Source: DASSNU01 sp035701265
GTDB lineage: Bacteria > Gemmatimonadota > Gemmatimonadetes > Gemmatimonadales > Gemmatimonadaceae
NCBI GenBank assembly: GCA_035701265.1
Contig: DASSNU010000001.1
Location: 62,001-126,000, forward strand
DNA length: 64,000 nucleotides
Direction: 5' to 3'
Below are positions 51,144 to 59,247 of this stretch, piece after piece. The position numbers were made by a program, and so were the translations under genes. Below the pieces are notes generated by a model that was given only the letters and a program-made list of their open reading frames with translations, searched no databases and had not been told where the DNA came from. Position 1 is the first letter of the stretch; each line of letters opens with the position of its first letter.

Positions 51144-52329
51144 GGCGCAGTGCGTCGCCGGCACGAGCGGGCGTCGCCGCAGCCACCGGGAGCATGACGT
51201 GGAATCGGCTCCCCTGTCCCTCGGTGCTCTGCACCCAGATGCGCCCGCCGTGCGCCTCCACCGCCAGCTTGCAGAAGGCGAGCCCCAGACCGGAGTTTCG
51301 CGAGCGCGCGGCCTCTCCCTGCTGCACGCGCTCGAACTTGCGAAAGATCACCTCGTGGTACGCCGCCGGGATCCCCGGCCCGTTGTCCTCCACCGTGAGG
51401 AGAATGCCGCCGGAGGCGTCGCGCGTGGCGGCAAGGCGGATGCTCACGGGGTAGGGCGTGTGCGCGATGGCGTTCTGCACGAGGTTGGAAAGCACACGCT
51501 TGATCAACGCCTTGTCGGCGTGAAAGACCGGCGCGCTGTCGTCCACCGTCACGGTGGCCGTGGCGCTCTCCTGCTGGAAGCGGATGCCAAACTCGTGCAC
51601 CAGCTCGGCGAGCAGCGCACCGGGCGCAATGGGGCGCACATCGAGCTGCAGCGTGGTTTCCTCGATCCGCGCGACCTCGAGCAGATCTTCCATGAGGGTG
51701 AGCAGGTCCTCCGCCTTTCCTTCCGCGTCGCCCACCGCACGCCGCTGCTCCTGCGTCATCTCGCCGAAGTCGCCGTCCAGCAGCATCTCGAGCGTGGCAA
51801 GGACGGAAGTGAGCGGGGTCTTGAGATCGTGCACGATCATCTTCATGAGATCGTCGCGCACCTTCTCGAGCTCGCGCAACTTGCGGTAGCTGTCCTCCAG
51901 CGCGTCGGTGGCGAACTTGAGGCGCAGCAGGCTGCGCACGCGCGCGCCGAGGATCTGCCGGTTGTGCGGCTTGGTGAGAAAGTCGTCGCCGCCGGCTTCG
52001 ATCGCCTTCACGCGGTCGGTGGTGTCGTTCAGCGCGGTGACGAAGATGACCGGGATGCGCGCCGTGCGCGGGTCGCGCTTGAGGCGCCGGCACACCTCGA
52101 AGCCGGTCTGCCGCTCGTCGCACCCCAGGCTTCCCGCGGGCATGGCGACATCGAGAATGCAGAGGTCGGGAAGCTCCTCGATGGTCCGCGCGAGCGCGGT
52201 GGGCCCATCGGTAGCCGAGATCACCTGGTAGCCGAGGGTCGCCAACTGATCGTGCAGCAGCTCGACGTTCGCCGGAACGTCGTCCGCGACGAGGATGACC
52301 GGAGGCGCCTGACGGCCGGGGTCGTTCAT
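51130..52329 (-). CDS. Receiver-histidine kinase (response regulator domain first)
   Basis: A 399-residue soluble signalling protein. A receiver domain comes first (residues 10-135: VADDVPANVELL, phospho-acceptor in CILDVAMPAG, VTALND and the conserved Lys in FLTKPHN), then a coiled linker, a HisKA domain with the phospho-histidine in IVHDLKTPLTSV (near residue 170), and an ATPase domain with NLVQNAIAHTP, DNGPGIP and GLGLAFCKLAVEAHGG. There is no membrane sensor, so it likely relays a signal from another kinase. The ATG at 52329 is four bases after the preceding beta-barrel gene stop. Partner and target are unknown. Confidence 0.9.
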   Translation of the reverse strand: MNDPGRQAPPVILVADDVPANVELLHDQLATLGYQVISATDGPTALARTIEELPDLCILDVAMPAGSLGCDERQTGFEVCRRLKRDPRTARIPVIFVTALNDTTDRVKAIEAGGDDFLTKPHNRQILGARVRSLLRLKFATDALEDSYRKLRELEKVRDDLMKMIVHDLKTPLTSVLATLEMLLDGDFGEMTQEQRRAVGDAEGKAEDLLTLMEDLLEVARIEETTLQLDVRPIAPGALLAELVHEFGIRFQQESATATVTVDDSAPVFHADKALIKRVLSNLVQNAIAHTPYPVSIRLAATRDASGGILLTVEDNGPGIPAAYHEVIFRKFERVQQGEAARSRNSGLGLAFCKLAVEAHGGRIWVQSTEGQGSRFHVMLPVAAATPARAGDALRHAAP

Positions 52330-52333
52330 GACA

Positions 52334-53536
52334 TCAGGGGCGAAGCGCGATACCCATGCCGAAGATCCACGCGTGCTCGCGCGCGTCGATGTCCGCCGAA
52401 CGCGATGCGCGCTCGAGTGTCAGATCGAGCGTTCCCCGTCCGCCGGCCAGCGAAAGGCTCGTGCCGCCGCCCACCGTGGTCTCGCGCACACGCACCGAGG
52501 CCACGGGGTCGGTGAGATTCGCGCGGCCGGCGCCGAAGGGGAGCGTCCGGTAGCGGACGCCGAGCCGGAGCGGTAGGCGTTGCCCGAGCACGGTGGGTCC
52601 CTGCACCTCGGTGCCCACGCCGTAGTCCCAACTGTCGAACGCCTCCAGATTGCTGGTGGTGAGCGACTGCATGCTGGACCACTGCGTGTGCGTGGCGCGC
52701 ACGGCGATCGTCGCGACGGACCATCCGATGTACTCGACGCTTCCACCGTAGCTGTCCGGCACATCGGCGCGTCCGACGGTGGAATCGTTGCGGAACGCGC
52801 TCAGACTCCCACCCAGGCGCCCGGTGAGCGCCACCGCCAGCAATCGCGAAATGCGCACGAGCGCGCCGCCGCTGAGCGCCGTGCCCGAATAGCTGACGCG
52901 CTGCTCCTGCGTGAGCGTGCTGAAGCCAGGAGTGGAGAAGACGCGCTGCGACCGCACCCGGTTCTCCCCGGTGAGCAGGTGGCCGCCCACGCCAACGCTC
53001 ACGTTCGGTCCGATCGACCACGCCGCACCGAGCCGGATGTCGGAGATGGCGCCCTTGCTGGTGAGCGACTCGTCGAAGTCCACCTGATCGCCGCCCACGA
53101 GCTCGGACCCACTCACCTCCGTGCCCCACGTCCGATCGAGAAAGGTGGAGAGCGCCAAACCGATCACGCCGTGCGTGCCAATGGGCGTCGCACCCGCCAC
53201 CAGGGGAAATCGGACCACCGACGACGATCCGCTCGCATCCCCCGCATCCACATGTCGGAACTCGGGAGAATACTGGAAGTAGACTCCCGACGGCACGAAG
53301 GCGGCGAGCGCTGCAGGGTTGGTGGCGGAGAACGGGTCGAAGTCAGCCAGCGACGAACCGGCCGCTGCGGAGCGCGCGCTTACCTGCCCGGGCGGGTATC
53401 CGAAGCCCTGCCCCGCCAGCGTCCCCTGCGCCGCCGCCGGACGCGCCAGGAGAGCGAGGCCGACCGCGCAGACGCACACCGCACCCAGGGCGCGAGACGC
53501 GACGCGCACGTGGCGTGTGAACGGGGAAGTATTCAT
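52334..53536 (-). CDS. Putative outer-membrane beta-barrel protein (FadL/PorV-like)
   Basis: A 400-residue protein with a signal peptide (VCVCAVGLALLARPAAAQ) and then a barrel-like run of short amphipathic strands. The region after the signal (YPPGQVSARSAAAGSSLADFDPFSATNPAALA) has the NPAA motif seen at the start of FadL, UPF0164 and PorV-type barrels, where it forms the N-terminal plug helix. The C-terminus ends HAWIFGMGIALRP. ATG at 53536, overlapping the upstream lipoprotein stop by four bases. Substrate unknown. Confidence 0.72.
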   Translation of the reverse strand: MNTSPFTRHVRVASRALGAVCVCAVGLALLARPAAAQGTLAGQGFGYPPGQVSARSAAAGSSLADFDPFSATNPAALAAFVPSGVYFQYSPEFRHVDAGDASGSSSVVRFPLVAGATPIGTHGVIGLALSTFLDRTWGTEVSGSELVGGDQVDFDESLTSKGAISDIRLGAAWSIGPNVSVGVGGHLLTGENRVRSQRVFSTPGFSTLTQEQRVSYSGTALSGGALVRISRLLAVALTGRLGGSLSAFRNDSTVGRADVPDSYGGSVEYIGWSVATIAVRATHTQWSSMQSLTTSNLEAFDSWDYGVGTEVQGPTVLGQRLPLRLGVRYRTLPFGAGRANLTDPVASVRVRETTVGGGTSLSLAGGRGTLDLTLERASRSADIDAREHAWIFGMGIALRP

Positions 53537-54789
53537 GGCAATCCGGCGCTCGTGTTGGGGACGAACGTCACCTGCAAGCGCGGGCGCACGCTCGGGTCCG
53601 CTTCGTTCGAGAAGAACAGGATGCGCGACGGCGAGATGGTTTCGAAGTCGGACGTGATCACGATGGCGTGTTGCAGCTTGGTCGAGTCCGTGCCCGCCCA
53701 CCCGCGGACGATGTCCACCATCTCGAGTCGCACGCGTCCGCTGTCGGCGGGGACGAGTGTGTCCGGTGCCACGGCCGGCAGCGCGCTCGGAAGGAGCACC
53801 GCCTTCCCCGGCTCCACGGTGGGCCCCACTCCAACCTGGCGGAAGTGAATCGGCAGGCGTGCGGTGGAGCCCGGGCCGCTCGCGCGCTGCTGCGTCACGA
53901 GCAGCGAGGCACGCACGACGGTGGTGGAATCGAGAATGCGGGGCGGGAGATCGAAGCTGTAATAGATGCGGCTGGAGGGCAGCCCGCCCACCGCGACGAC
54001 ATCGGCCGGTGGCGCCGGCGATCCGTGCACCACGCTGGTGAAGTCGGCCAGCTCGCCTTCTTCGGTCGGGCGTCCCTGTGCGGTGTCGCTCGCCAGCACG
54101 AACACCTGCCGGCGGTCAGTATCGGTGACCACCGCCTTGTAGAACAGTTGCGGCGAGTTGAGCCCCTCGCGCGAGATGAACGAGGCCGTGACGGCGGAAT
54201 CGCTGCGCGCCGTGATGGCCACGATGAAGGGCTGGTGCGCGGTGACGCGCGCGGCCAGCGGCGCGCTGGGAAGCGGGATCGAGAGCTGCGAGATGGCGGT
54301 ATCCGCCGGGATCGTGAGACTGGTAATCGGCGTGCCGGTGCGCACGGTCGCGTTCACCGATGCGGTATCGGCGCCGCTTGGACCGGGGTCGACCTCGAAG
54401 ACGTCGAACGTCACCGGCGCCGATGCGCCCACGTTGCCGTCCAGAATGAGCACCATCCGCGCCGAATCCACATCCACTACGGGCAGCCGCGTGGTGTCCG
54501 TCCCGCTGCGTACGAACGAGGAGACCAGCGTGTCGTAGCGCACGACGATGGCCGTCTCGAGCGAATCGCCCTGCCGCAGGAGCGTGAGGCGCGCCTCCGA
54601 GCCGAGCGCCGGCACGTCGTCGATGGTGCTGTCGATCACGACGGCATTGATGATCGTATCGATCATCGTGACGTTCTGTTCGGGGCAGAGCGCGGGGCAG
54701 GCGCCGCCGGTCACATCTTCGTTGCATGCCGACACCAGAACCACGGCGAAGGCCAGGAGTGGTAGGAGGCCTCTACGTGATGGGGACAA
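53533..54789 (-). CDS. Large lipoprotein, beta-rich
   Basis: A 418-residue lipoprotein: signal LLAFAVVLVSAC with the lipidated cysteine near residue 22, followed by a cysteine-rich stretch (CPALCPEQN) and a long Ser/Thr/Asp-rich beta region. The C-terminal third (YYSFDLPPRILDSTTVVRASLL, then the motif around FRQVGVG and a closing RPRLQVTFVP) resembles the DNRLRE-type carbohydrate-binding fold, but this is a weak impression. The start is a TTG at 54789, with GGAG seven bases upstream; no ATG or GTG lies before the signal. It is translationally coupled to the beta-barrel gene that follows, so the two may form a surface pair. Confidence 0.68.
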   Translation of the reverse strand: MSPSRRGLLPLLAFAVVLVSACNEDVTGGACPALCPEQNVTMIDTIINAVVIDSTIDDVPALGSEARLTLLRQGDSLETAIVVRYDTLVSSFVRSGTDTTRLPVVDVDSARMVLILDGNVGASAPVTFDVFEVDPGPSGADTASVNATVRTGTPITSLTIPADTAISQLSIPLPSAPLAARVTAHQPFIVAITARSDSAVTASFISREGLNSPQLFYKAVVTDTDRRQVFVLASDTAQGRPTEEGELADFTSVVHGSPAPPADVVAVGGLPSSRIYYSFDLPPRILDSTTVVRASLLVTQQRASGPGSTARLPIHFRQVGVGPTVEPGKAVLLPSALPAVAPDTLVPADSGRVRLEMVDIVRGWAGTDSTKLQHAIVITSDFETISPSRILFFSNEADPSVRPRLQVTFVPNTSAGLP

Positions 54790-54902
54790 GCCTGAGCTCC
54801 GGGTTACGGCGATTGGTCAGTGCGAGGGGGACGGCCGGCTGGCGCGGCGGGCGCCCATCCTGAAACCCCGCTGCGCCCCCAGGGTGCCGGCACGGTGCAA
54901 AT

Positions 54903-56009
54903 CTAGCGGGAGAACGTCCCACCGCCCACCGCCTCGGCGTCGCGGTACACCCTGGGCAGGCGCCCCGCCAGCCGCGTGAGCGCCTCGTAGGGCGAGAGCG
55001 CCGCCGCCGCGCACACGTCCTCGAGGGTGAGATGCTCCGTGCCGTCGGCGCCCACGAGCGTCACCGCGTCTCCCGGCTCGCAGCGATGGCCCGTGACGTC
55101 CACCATGGTCATGTCCATGGTGACGACGCCGGCCACGCGGACGCGCTCTCCGGCCAACAGCGCGTGCGCGTGGTTGCCGAGCGCGCGCGCATAGCCATCC
55201 GCGTAGCCGATGGCGAGCGTCGCGATCCGGCGCTCGCCCTGCACGCGGTAGGCGGCACCGTAGCTCACCGTCTCGCCGTCGTGCACGTCGCGTACGTCCA
55301 CCACACGCGCGCGCACGTGCACCACGGGCTCCGGCGTGAGCTTCGCGCCGGGGCCGCTTCCCACCCCGTACAGAAAGATCCCGGGGCGCACGAGATCCCA
55401 CGGCGAGCGAGCGCGCCGGACGATGGCCGCCGAATTCTCCGCGTGCAGCAACGCGCCCTCCAGCGGGAGCGCGGCGAGCGCGGCGCGAAAGCGCTGCTCC
55501 TGCTCCTGCATGGAGCCGTCCTCGCACTCGGCCGAGTGAAAGTGCGTGAACGCTCCCTGGGGCGGGTAGCGCTCGACGAGCGCGCGGAGCGTGCGCGCGA
55601 GATCCCAGCGGATGCCGGCGCGGCTCATCCCCGTATCGATGGCCAGGTGCCAGCTCCCGCCGCCGGCACGCGTCCATGCATCGATCTCGCGCGCGGAGCC
55701 GAGTGCCGGTGTGAGGTGCCAGCGCATCATGGAGGCGACATCGTCGCCGAGCACCGGCGTGAACACCACCAGCGGACGAGCGATGCCGGCGCGGCGCAGG
55801 AGCGCGCCTTCGTCCACCGTTGCCACGCCGTAGCCCCAGGGGGAGAGCACCTCGAGCGCGCGCACGACCTCGATCACGCCGAGGCCGTACGCGTCCGCCT
55901 TCACCATGGGCAGGAGCGGCACGCCGGCGTGGCGCGCGAGCGCCGCCGCATTACGACGCAACGCGCCCAGGTCGATTTCGGCCCAGGCGCGCGTGAGAGA
56001 TGGCTGCAT
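54903..56009 (-). CDS. alr: Alanine racemase
   Basis: A pyridoxal-phosphate enzyme of 368 residues making D-alanine for peptidoglycan. The cofactor lysine is Lys37 in PMVKADAYGLG, the second catalytic residue is the Tyr in SYGAAYRVQGE (about residue 247), and the PLP/carboxylate site VRPGIFLYG is present. Length and order fit Alr, not a serine racemase. ATG start at 56009, in a 47-base gap shared with divergent mazG. The 113 bases after its stop separate it from the lipoprotein gene and hold no clear feature. Confidence 0.95.
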   Translation of the reverse strand: MQPSLTRAWAEIDLGALRRNAAALARHAGVPLLPMVKADAYGLGVIEVVRALEVLSPWGYGVATVDEGALLRRAGIARPLVVFTPVLGDDVASMMRWHLTPALGSAREIDAWTRAGGGSWHLAIDTGMSRAGIRWDLARTLRALVERYPPQGAFTHFHSAECEDGSMQEQEQRFRAALAALPLEGALLHAENSAAIVRRARSPWDLVRPGIFLYGVGSGPGAKLTPEPVVHVRARVVDVRDVHDGETVSYGAAYRVQGERRIATLAIGYADGYARALGNHAHALLAGERVRVAGVVTMDMTMVDVTGHRCEPGDAVTLVGADGTEHLTLEDVCAAAALSPYEALTRLAGRLPRVYRDAEAVGGGTFSR

Positions 56010-56038
56010 TGACGCGTTCTTGGTGGCGCGGGTAGTAT
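56009..56038 (+). promoter_or_regulatory. Candidate mazG promoter
   Basis: TTGACG (56009-56014, 5 of 6), an 18-base spacer and TAGTAT (56033-56038, 4 of 6) point to mazG, with the predicted start about 12 bases before its GGAGG site. The -35 box overlaps the alr start codon. GTATAC (56035-56040) is palindromic, so a minus-strand -10 may overlap it. Confidence 0.55.
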
Positions 56039-56056
56039 ACCGGCCCTGGAGGAGCC

Positions 56057-56854
56057 ATGCAAGGCGACACGACGTTGAACGACACGCTCGCGCTCATGCG
56101 CGACCTGCGCAAGCGATGCGATTGGGATCGTGCGCAGACGCACGACTCGCTGCGCCCCTATCTGCTGGAAGAAGCGCACGAGCTGGATGATGCCATCCGG
56201 AATGGCGACGCGGCACAGATGCGCGGCGAATTGGGAGACGTGCTGCTGCAGGTCGTCTTTCACGCCGTCATTGCCGAGGAGCGCGGCGAGTTCGATGCCG
56301 CCGACGTCGCCGCAGCGCTCATCGCCAAGATGCGCGCGCGGCATCCGCATCTGTACGGCGGCGGGGAACGCCGTGCGTGGGAGGAGATGAAGGCGGAGCA
56401 GCGCCGCTCGATCGAGGCCGGGCTCCCGCGCGGGCTCCCCGCGCTGCATCGCGCGCACCGGCTGCAGGATCGTGCGAGCGGCGTCGGCTTCGACTGGACG
56501 GACACCGAAGGACCAGCCGCCAAGGTGGCCGAGGAGCTGGAGGAAGTGCGCGAGCTCCTGCAGGCACAGCGGAACTCGGCCAGCACACAAGAGAATGCCT
56601 CGCCGAGTGCGGAGGCGGCCGAGATGCAGCGCGCGCTGGAGGAGGAGCTTGGCGATCTTCTCTTCGCAGTGGTGAACTTGTGCCGGCGCGCCGGCGTGCA
56701 TGCGTCGCTCGCACTGGACCGGGCGAATGCGAAGTTCGTGCGCCGCTTCGAAGCGATGGAGCAGCTCGCCGACGCACAAGGGCGCGCGCTTCGCGAGCTG
56801 TCGATGGCCGAAATGGACGAGCTGTGGGAGGCAGTGAAGGCAGCGCGCAGCTGA
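56057..56854 (+). CDS. mazG: Nucleoside triphosphate pyrophosphohydrolase
   Basis: A 265-residue all-helical enzyme that splits (d)NTPs to monophosphates and pyrophosphate. It has the two tandem MazG modules of the classic form. The first has metal-binding EEAHELDDAI and GELGDVLLQVVFHA; the second has EELEEVRELL and EEELGDLLFAVVNLCRR. The KCDWDRAQTHDSL sequence near the N-terminus is also typical. An insertion of about 20 Ser/Ala/Glu-rich residues lies between parts of the second module. A GGAGG site precedes the ATG at 56057 by four bases. Next to alr but divergent. Confidence 0.95.
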   Translation: MQGDTTLNDTLALMRDLRKRCDWDRAQTHDSLRPYLLEEAHELDDAIRNGDAAQMRGELGDVLLQVVFHAVIAEERGEFDAADVAAALIAKMRARHPHLYGGGERRAWEEMKAEQRRSIEAGLPRGLPALHRAHRLQDRASGVGFDWTDTEGPAAKVAEELEEVRELLQAQRNSASTQENASPSAEAAEMQRALEEELGDLLFAVVNLCRRAGVHASLALDRANAKFVRRFEAMEQLADAQGRALRELSMAEMDELWEAVKAARS

Positions 56855-56956
56855 GGTCAGGCGGTGCGCTTCGTGAGCGCGCTGGGGCTGGCACCCCGGC
56901 CACGTGCTCCGCTCTCGACAGTCTTACGTGTCACGTCTCGTGGACAGGAGGACGCT

Positions 56957-57499
56957 ATGCGAATCGCAGTCGGCCGGCCTGGGCTACTCGTGTGCGCGCT
57001 CGCGCTTGTGGTTTCCGCTGCACCACTCGGCGCCCAGTCTGCCGCGAGCGACTCCACGCCCATTGCCGTTGGTACGCGCGTTCGCGTCCACCTCGGTCTG
57101 TTTCATCGCGTGACCGGGCCGATGGTGTCGATGGACGACAGCAGTATCGTCGTGGAACGCCCGCGGCTCTTCCGCGGCACCTTCGGTCAGCGGATCGCGC
57201 TCCGGAGCATACACGCGCTCGACGTGAGCGCTGGGCACTACGTCACGACCGGTGACCTGGCGAGACATGGATTTGTCGGCGTGCTCTGCGGAACGCTCAT
57301 CTGGGCGGTTGCCGATCTCGTGGCCATCGGCAGCAGTGCTGGTGGGCGCGGCGCGTCGCTGGGGAGCTATCTGACTTTCGCAACGCTGGGCGCTGCAGCC
57401 GGCGCCATCGCGACGTGGCGCTCTCCGCCGGAGCACTGGCGTCGAGTGGCACCGCTGCCGGACGGTCGATGGTGGCCGGTGTCCGGCGCCCAGCGTTGA
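56957..57499 (+). CDS. Small exported protein of unknown function
   Basis: A 180-residue protein with a signal peptide (LLVCALALVVSAAPLGAQ), a short beta-rich part (GTRVRVHLGLFHRVTGPMVSMDDSSIVV, about residues 43-70, resembling a small barrel or PRC-like fold), then two hydrophobic helices (about 108-128 and 135-155). A good AGGAGG site precedes the ATG at 56957. Such signal plus beta-patch plus helices proteins occur widely in Gemmatimonadota without a known role. Its stop is convergent with asnS, 81 bases away. Confidence 0.65.
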   Translation: MRIAVGRPGLLVCALALVVSAAPLGAQSAASDSTPIAVGTRVRVHLGLFHRVTGPMVSMDDSSIVVERPRLFRGTFGQRIALRSIHALDVSAGHYVTTGDLARHGFVGVLCGTLIWAVADLVAIGSSAGGRGASLGSYLTFATLGAAAGAIATWRSPPEHWRRVAPLPDGRWWPVSGAQR

Positions 57500-57580
57500 A
57501 GAGTCACCGAACGCTCGGTCGCCGCGCCGTGAGGCTATCGCCCTGATGAAGGCCGAACGCGCGGCTGAGATCACCCCCCG

Positions 57581-58882
57581 CTACGGCCGCAGCCGGTGCA
57601 TCATGCGCGGGAAGGCGATCGTCTCGCGCAGGTGCGGCACGCCGCAGATCCAGGCCACCGTGCGCTCCAGTCCCAGCCCGAAGCCGGAGTGCGGGAACGT
57701 GCCGTACCGCCGCAACTCCAGGTACCAGCCGTACGCGTCCTCCGGAAGCCCCTCCTCCCGGATGCGCGCCAGGAGCCTGTCGTAGTCGTCCTCGCGCTGG
57801 CTTCCCCCGATGATCTCCCCGTACCCTTCGGGCGCGAGTAGATCGTCGCACAACACGGTGCGCGGATCGGCGGGGTTCTCCTTCATGTAGAACGCCTTCG
57901 CCTGCTTGGGGTAGTTCATCACGAAGAGCGGCCTGGCATGATCGGCCACGAGGAGCGCTTCGTCCTCCGCCCCCAGGTCGTCCCCCCAGGTGATGGCGCT
58001 TCCCTTGCCCTGCAGAATGGTCACCGCGTCCCCGTAGTCGAGCCGCGGAAACGGGGGAACCACCTGTTCCAGGGCGCTGGTGTCGCGCTCCAGCGTCTCC
58101 AGCTCCACGCGGCGGCGCTCCAGGCAGCGCTGCACCAGGTAGGAGACAAACTCCTCCTGCAGGCGCATGTTGTCGTCGGAGTCGTTCCAGGCCACCTCCG
58201 GCTCGATCATCCAGAACTCCGTCAGGTGGCGGCGGGTCTTGGACTTCTCCGCGCGGAAGGTGGGGCCGAAGGTGTAGATCTTTCCGAAAGCGGCGGCCGC
58301 CGCCTCGCCGTACAACTGCCCCGTCTGCGCCAGGTAGGCGTTCCCCTCATCGAAGTACTCGGTGCTGAAGAGACCCGAGCGCTCCCCGATGGCCGCGGTG
58401 AGGATCGGCGTGTCGACCCGAACGAACTGCCGCTCGTAGAAGAAGTCGTGGATGGCCTGTTCGATCTCGTGTCGCACCAGCGCGATCGCGCGCTGCCGGG
58501 GACTGCGCAGCCACAGGTGTCGGTTGTCCAGCAGAAAGTCGATGCCGTGCTCCTTGGGCTGGATGGGGTAGTCGAGCGGAGACGGTCCGACGATCTCCAG
58601 ATCCTCCACCGCCAGCTCCACCCCGCCCGGTGCGCGCGCATCCGCGCGCGCTTCCCCCACCAGGCGCACCGACGTTTCGAGCGTCAACGCGCCGAATCGC
58701 TCCCACACCTCCGCGCGCACGGCGCTCTTGACGACGACCGCCTGCATCACTCCGGTGCCATCACGCAACACAATGAAGGCCACTTTCCCCGACGATCGGA
58801 GGTGCGTGACCCACCCGAGCACGGTGACGCGCTGGCCGGCGCGCGCGCCGAGCGCGGCGATGTCCACGTGAGGCAATGTCAT
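57581..58882 (-). CDS. asnS: Asparaginyl-tRNA synthetase
   Basis: A 433-residue class IIb synthetase. The N-terminal OB fold (residues 5-100, VTVLGWVTHLRSSGKVAFIVLRDG) binds the anticodon; class II motif 2 is in TFRAEKSKTRRHLTEFWMIE and motif 3 in GFGLGLERTVAWICG. Asn specificity is suggested by the AEKSKTRRHLTEF block, where AspRS has RDEDLRADRQPEF. Having AsnRS means asparagine tRNA is charged directly. ATG at 58882. A strong promoter candidate lies just upstream. Confidence 0.95.
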   Translation of the reverse strand: MTLPHVDIAALGARAGQRVTVLGWVTHLRSSGKVAFIVLRDGTGVMQAVVVKSAVRAEVWERFGALTLETSVRLVGEARADARAPGGVELAVEDLEIVGPSPLDYPIQPKEHGIDFLLDNRHLWLRSPRQRAIALVRHEIEQAIHDFFYERQFVRVDTPILTAAIGERSGLFSTEYFDEGNAYLAQTGQLYGEAAAAAFGKIYTFGPTFRAEKSKTRRHLTEFWMIEPEVAWNDSDDNMRLQEEFVSYLVQRCLERRRVELETLERDTSALEQVVPPFPRLDYGDAVTILQGKGSAITWGDDLGAEDEALLVADHARPLFVMNYPKQAKAFYMKENPADPRTVLCDDLLAPEGYGEIIGGSQREDDYDRLLARIREEGLPEDAYGWYLELRRYGTFPHSGFGLGLERTVAWICGVPHLRETIAFPRMMHRLRP

Positions 58883-58915
58883 TGATTTCGCGCTGGTTAC
58901 GGGGTGTGGCCGCGC

Positions 58916-58944
58916 AAACTACCAGAGCGCTGCACGGCTGTCAA
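58916..58944 (-). promoter_or_regulatory. Candidate asnS promoter
   Basis: A perfect TTGACA (58944-58939), 17-base spacer and TAGTTT (58921-58916, 3 of 6) on the minus strand, with a leader of about 28 bases to the asnS ATG. No T-box-like element is present in this short leader. Confidence 0.5.
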
Positions 58945-59247
58945 CGCCGCTGTTGCAGCGATCGCGACGCGCGGCGATCCGTGCGGTCCATCACATGCAG
59001 AGTGTGTCCGCGCACACCCGCTTGCGTCGGTCAATGTGCGAGTGTAGGGTGCAGGCGCCCGGCATACGCTGTGCACTGCCGGACCATGCGATCGCGCGCA
59101 CGGCGGAGTGACCACAGACACTCCGCCGCGTGTCGAACGCGCTGGGGCCTGGCACCAGACCTGTCCGGCTTCGAATGGTACGCCACCGTGCTCTCGAGGT
59201 GACCGGCGGGCGGCGGAGCCAGCACACCTCCTCGAAATGTCCATCCG
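58945..59247. other. Divergent intergenic region with hairpin
   Basis: Between asnS and a histidine kinase gene. It contains a perfect 10-bp hairpin, CGGCGGAGTG (59101-59110) and CACTCCGCCG (59119-59128) with an 8-base loop. No open frame with family features or tRNA was found. The hairpin may belong to the leader of the kinase gene. Confidence 0.5.

Noticed and set aside
58883..58944. T-box element before asnS
   Set aside because: The predicted leader is only about 28 bases, too short for a T-box, and no T-box sequence was seen.
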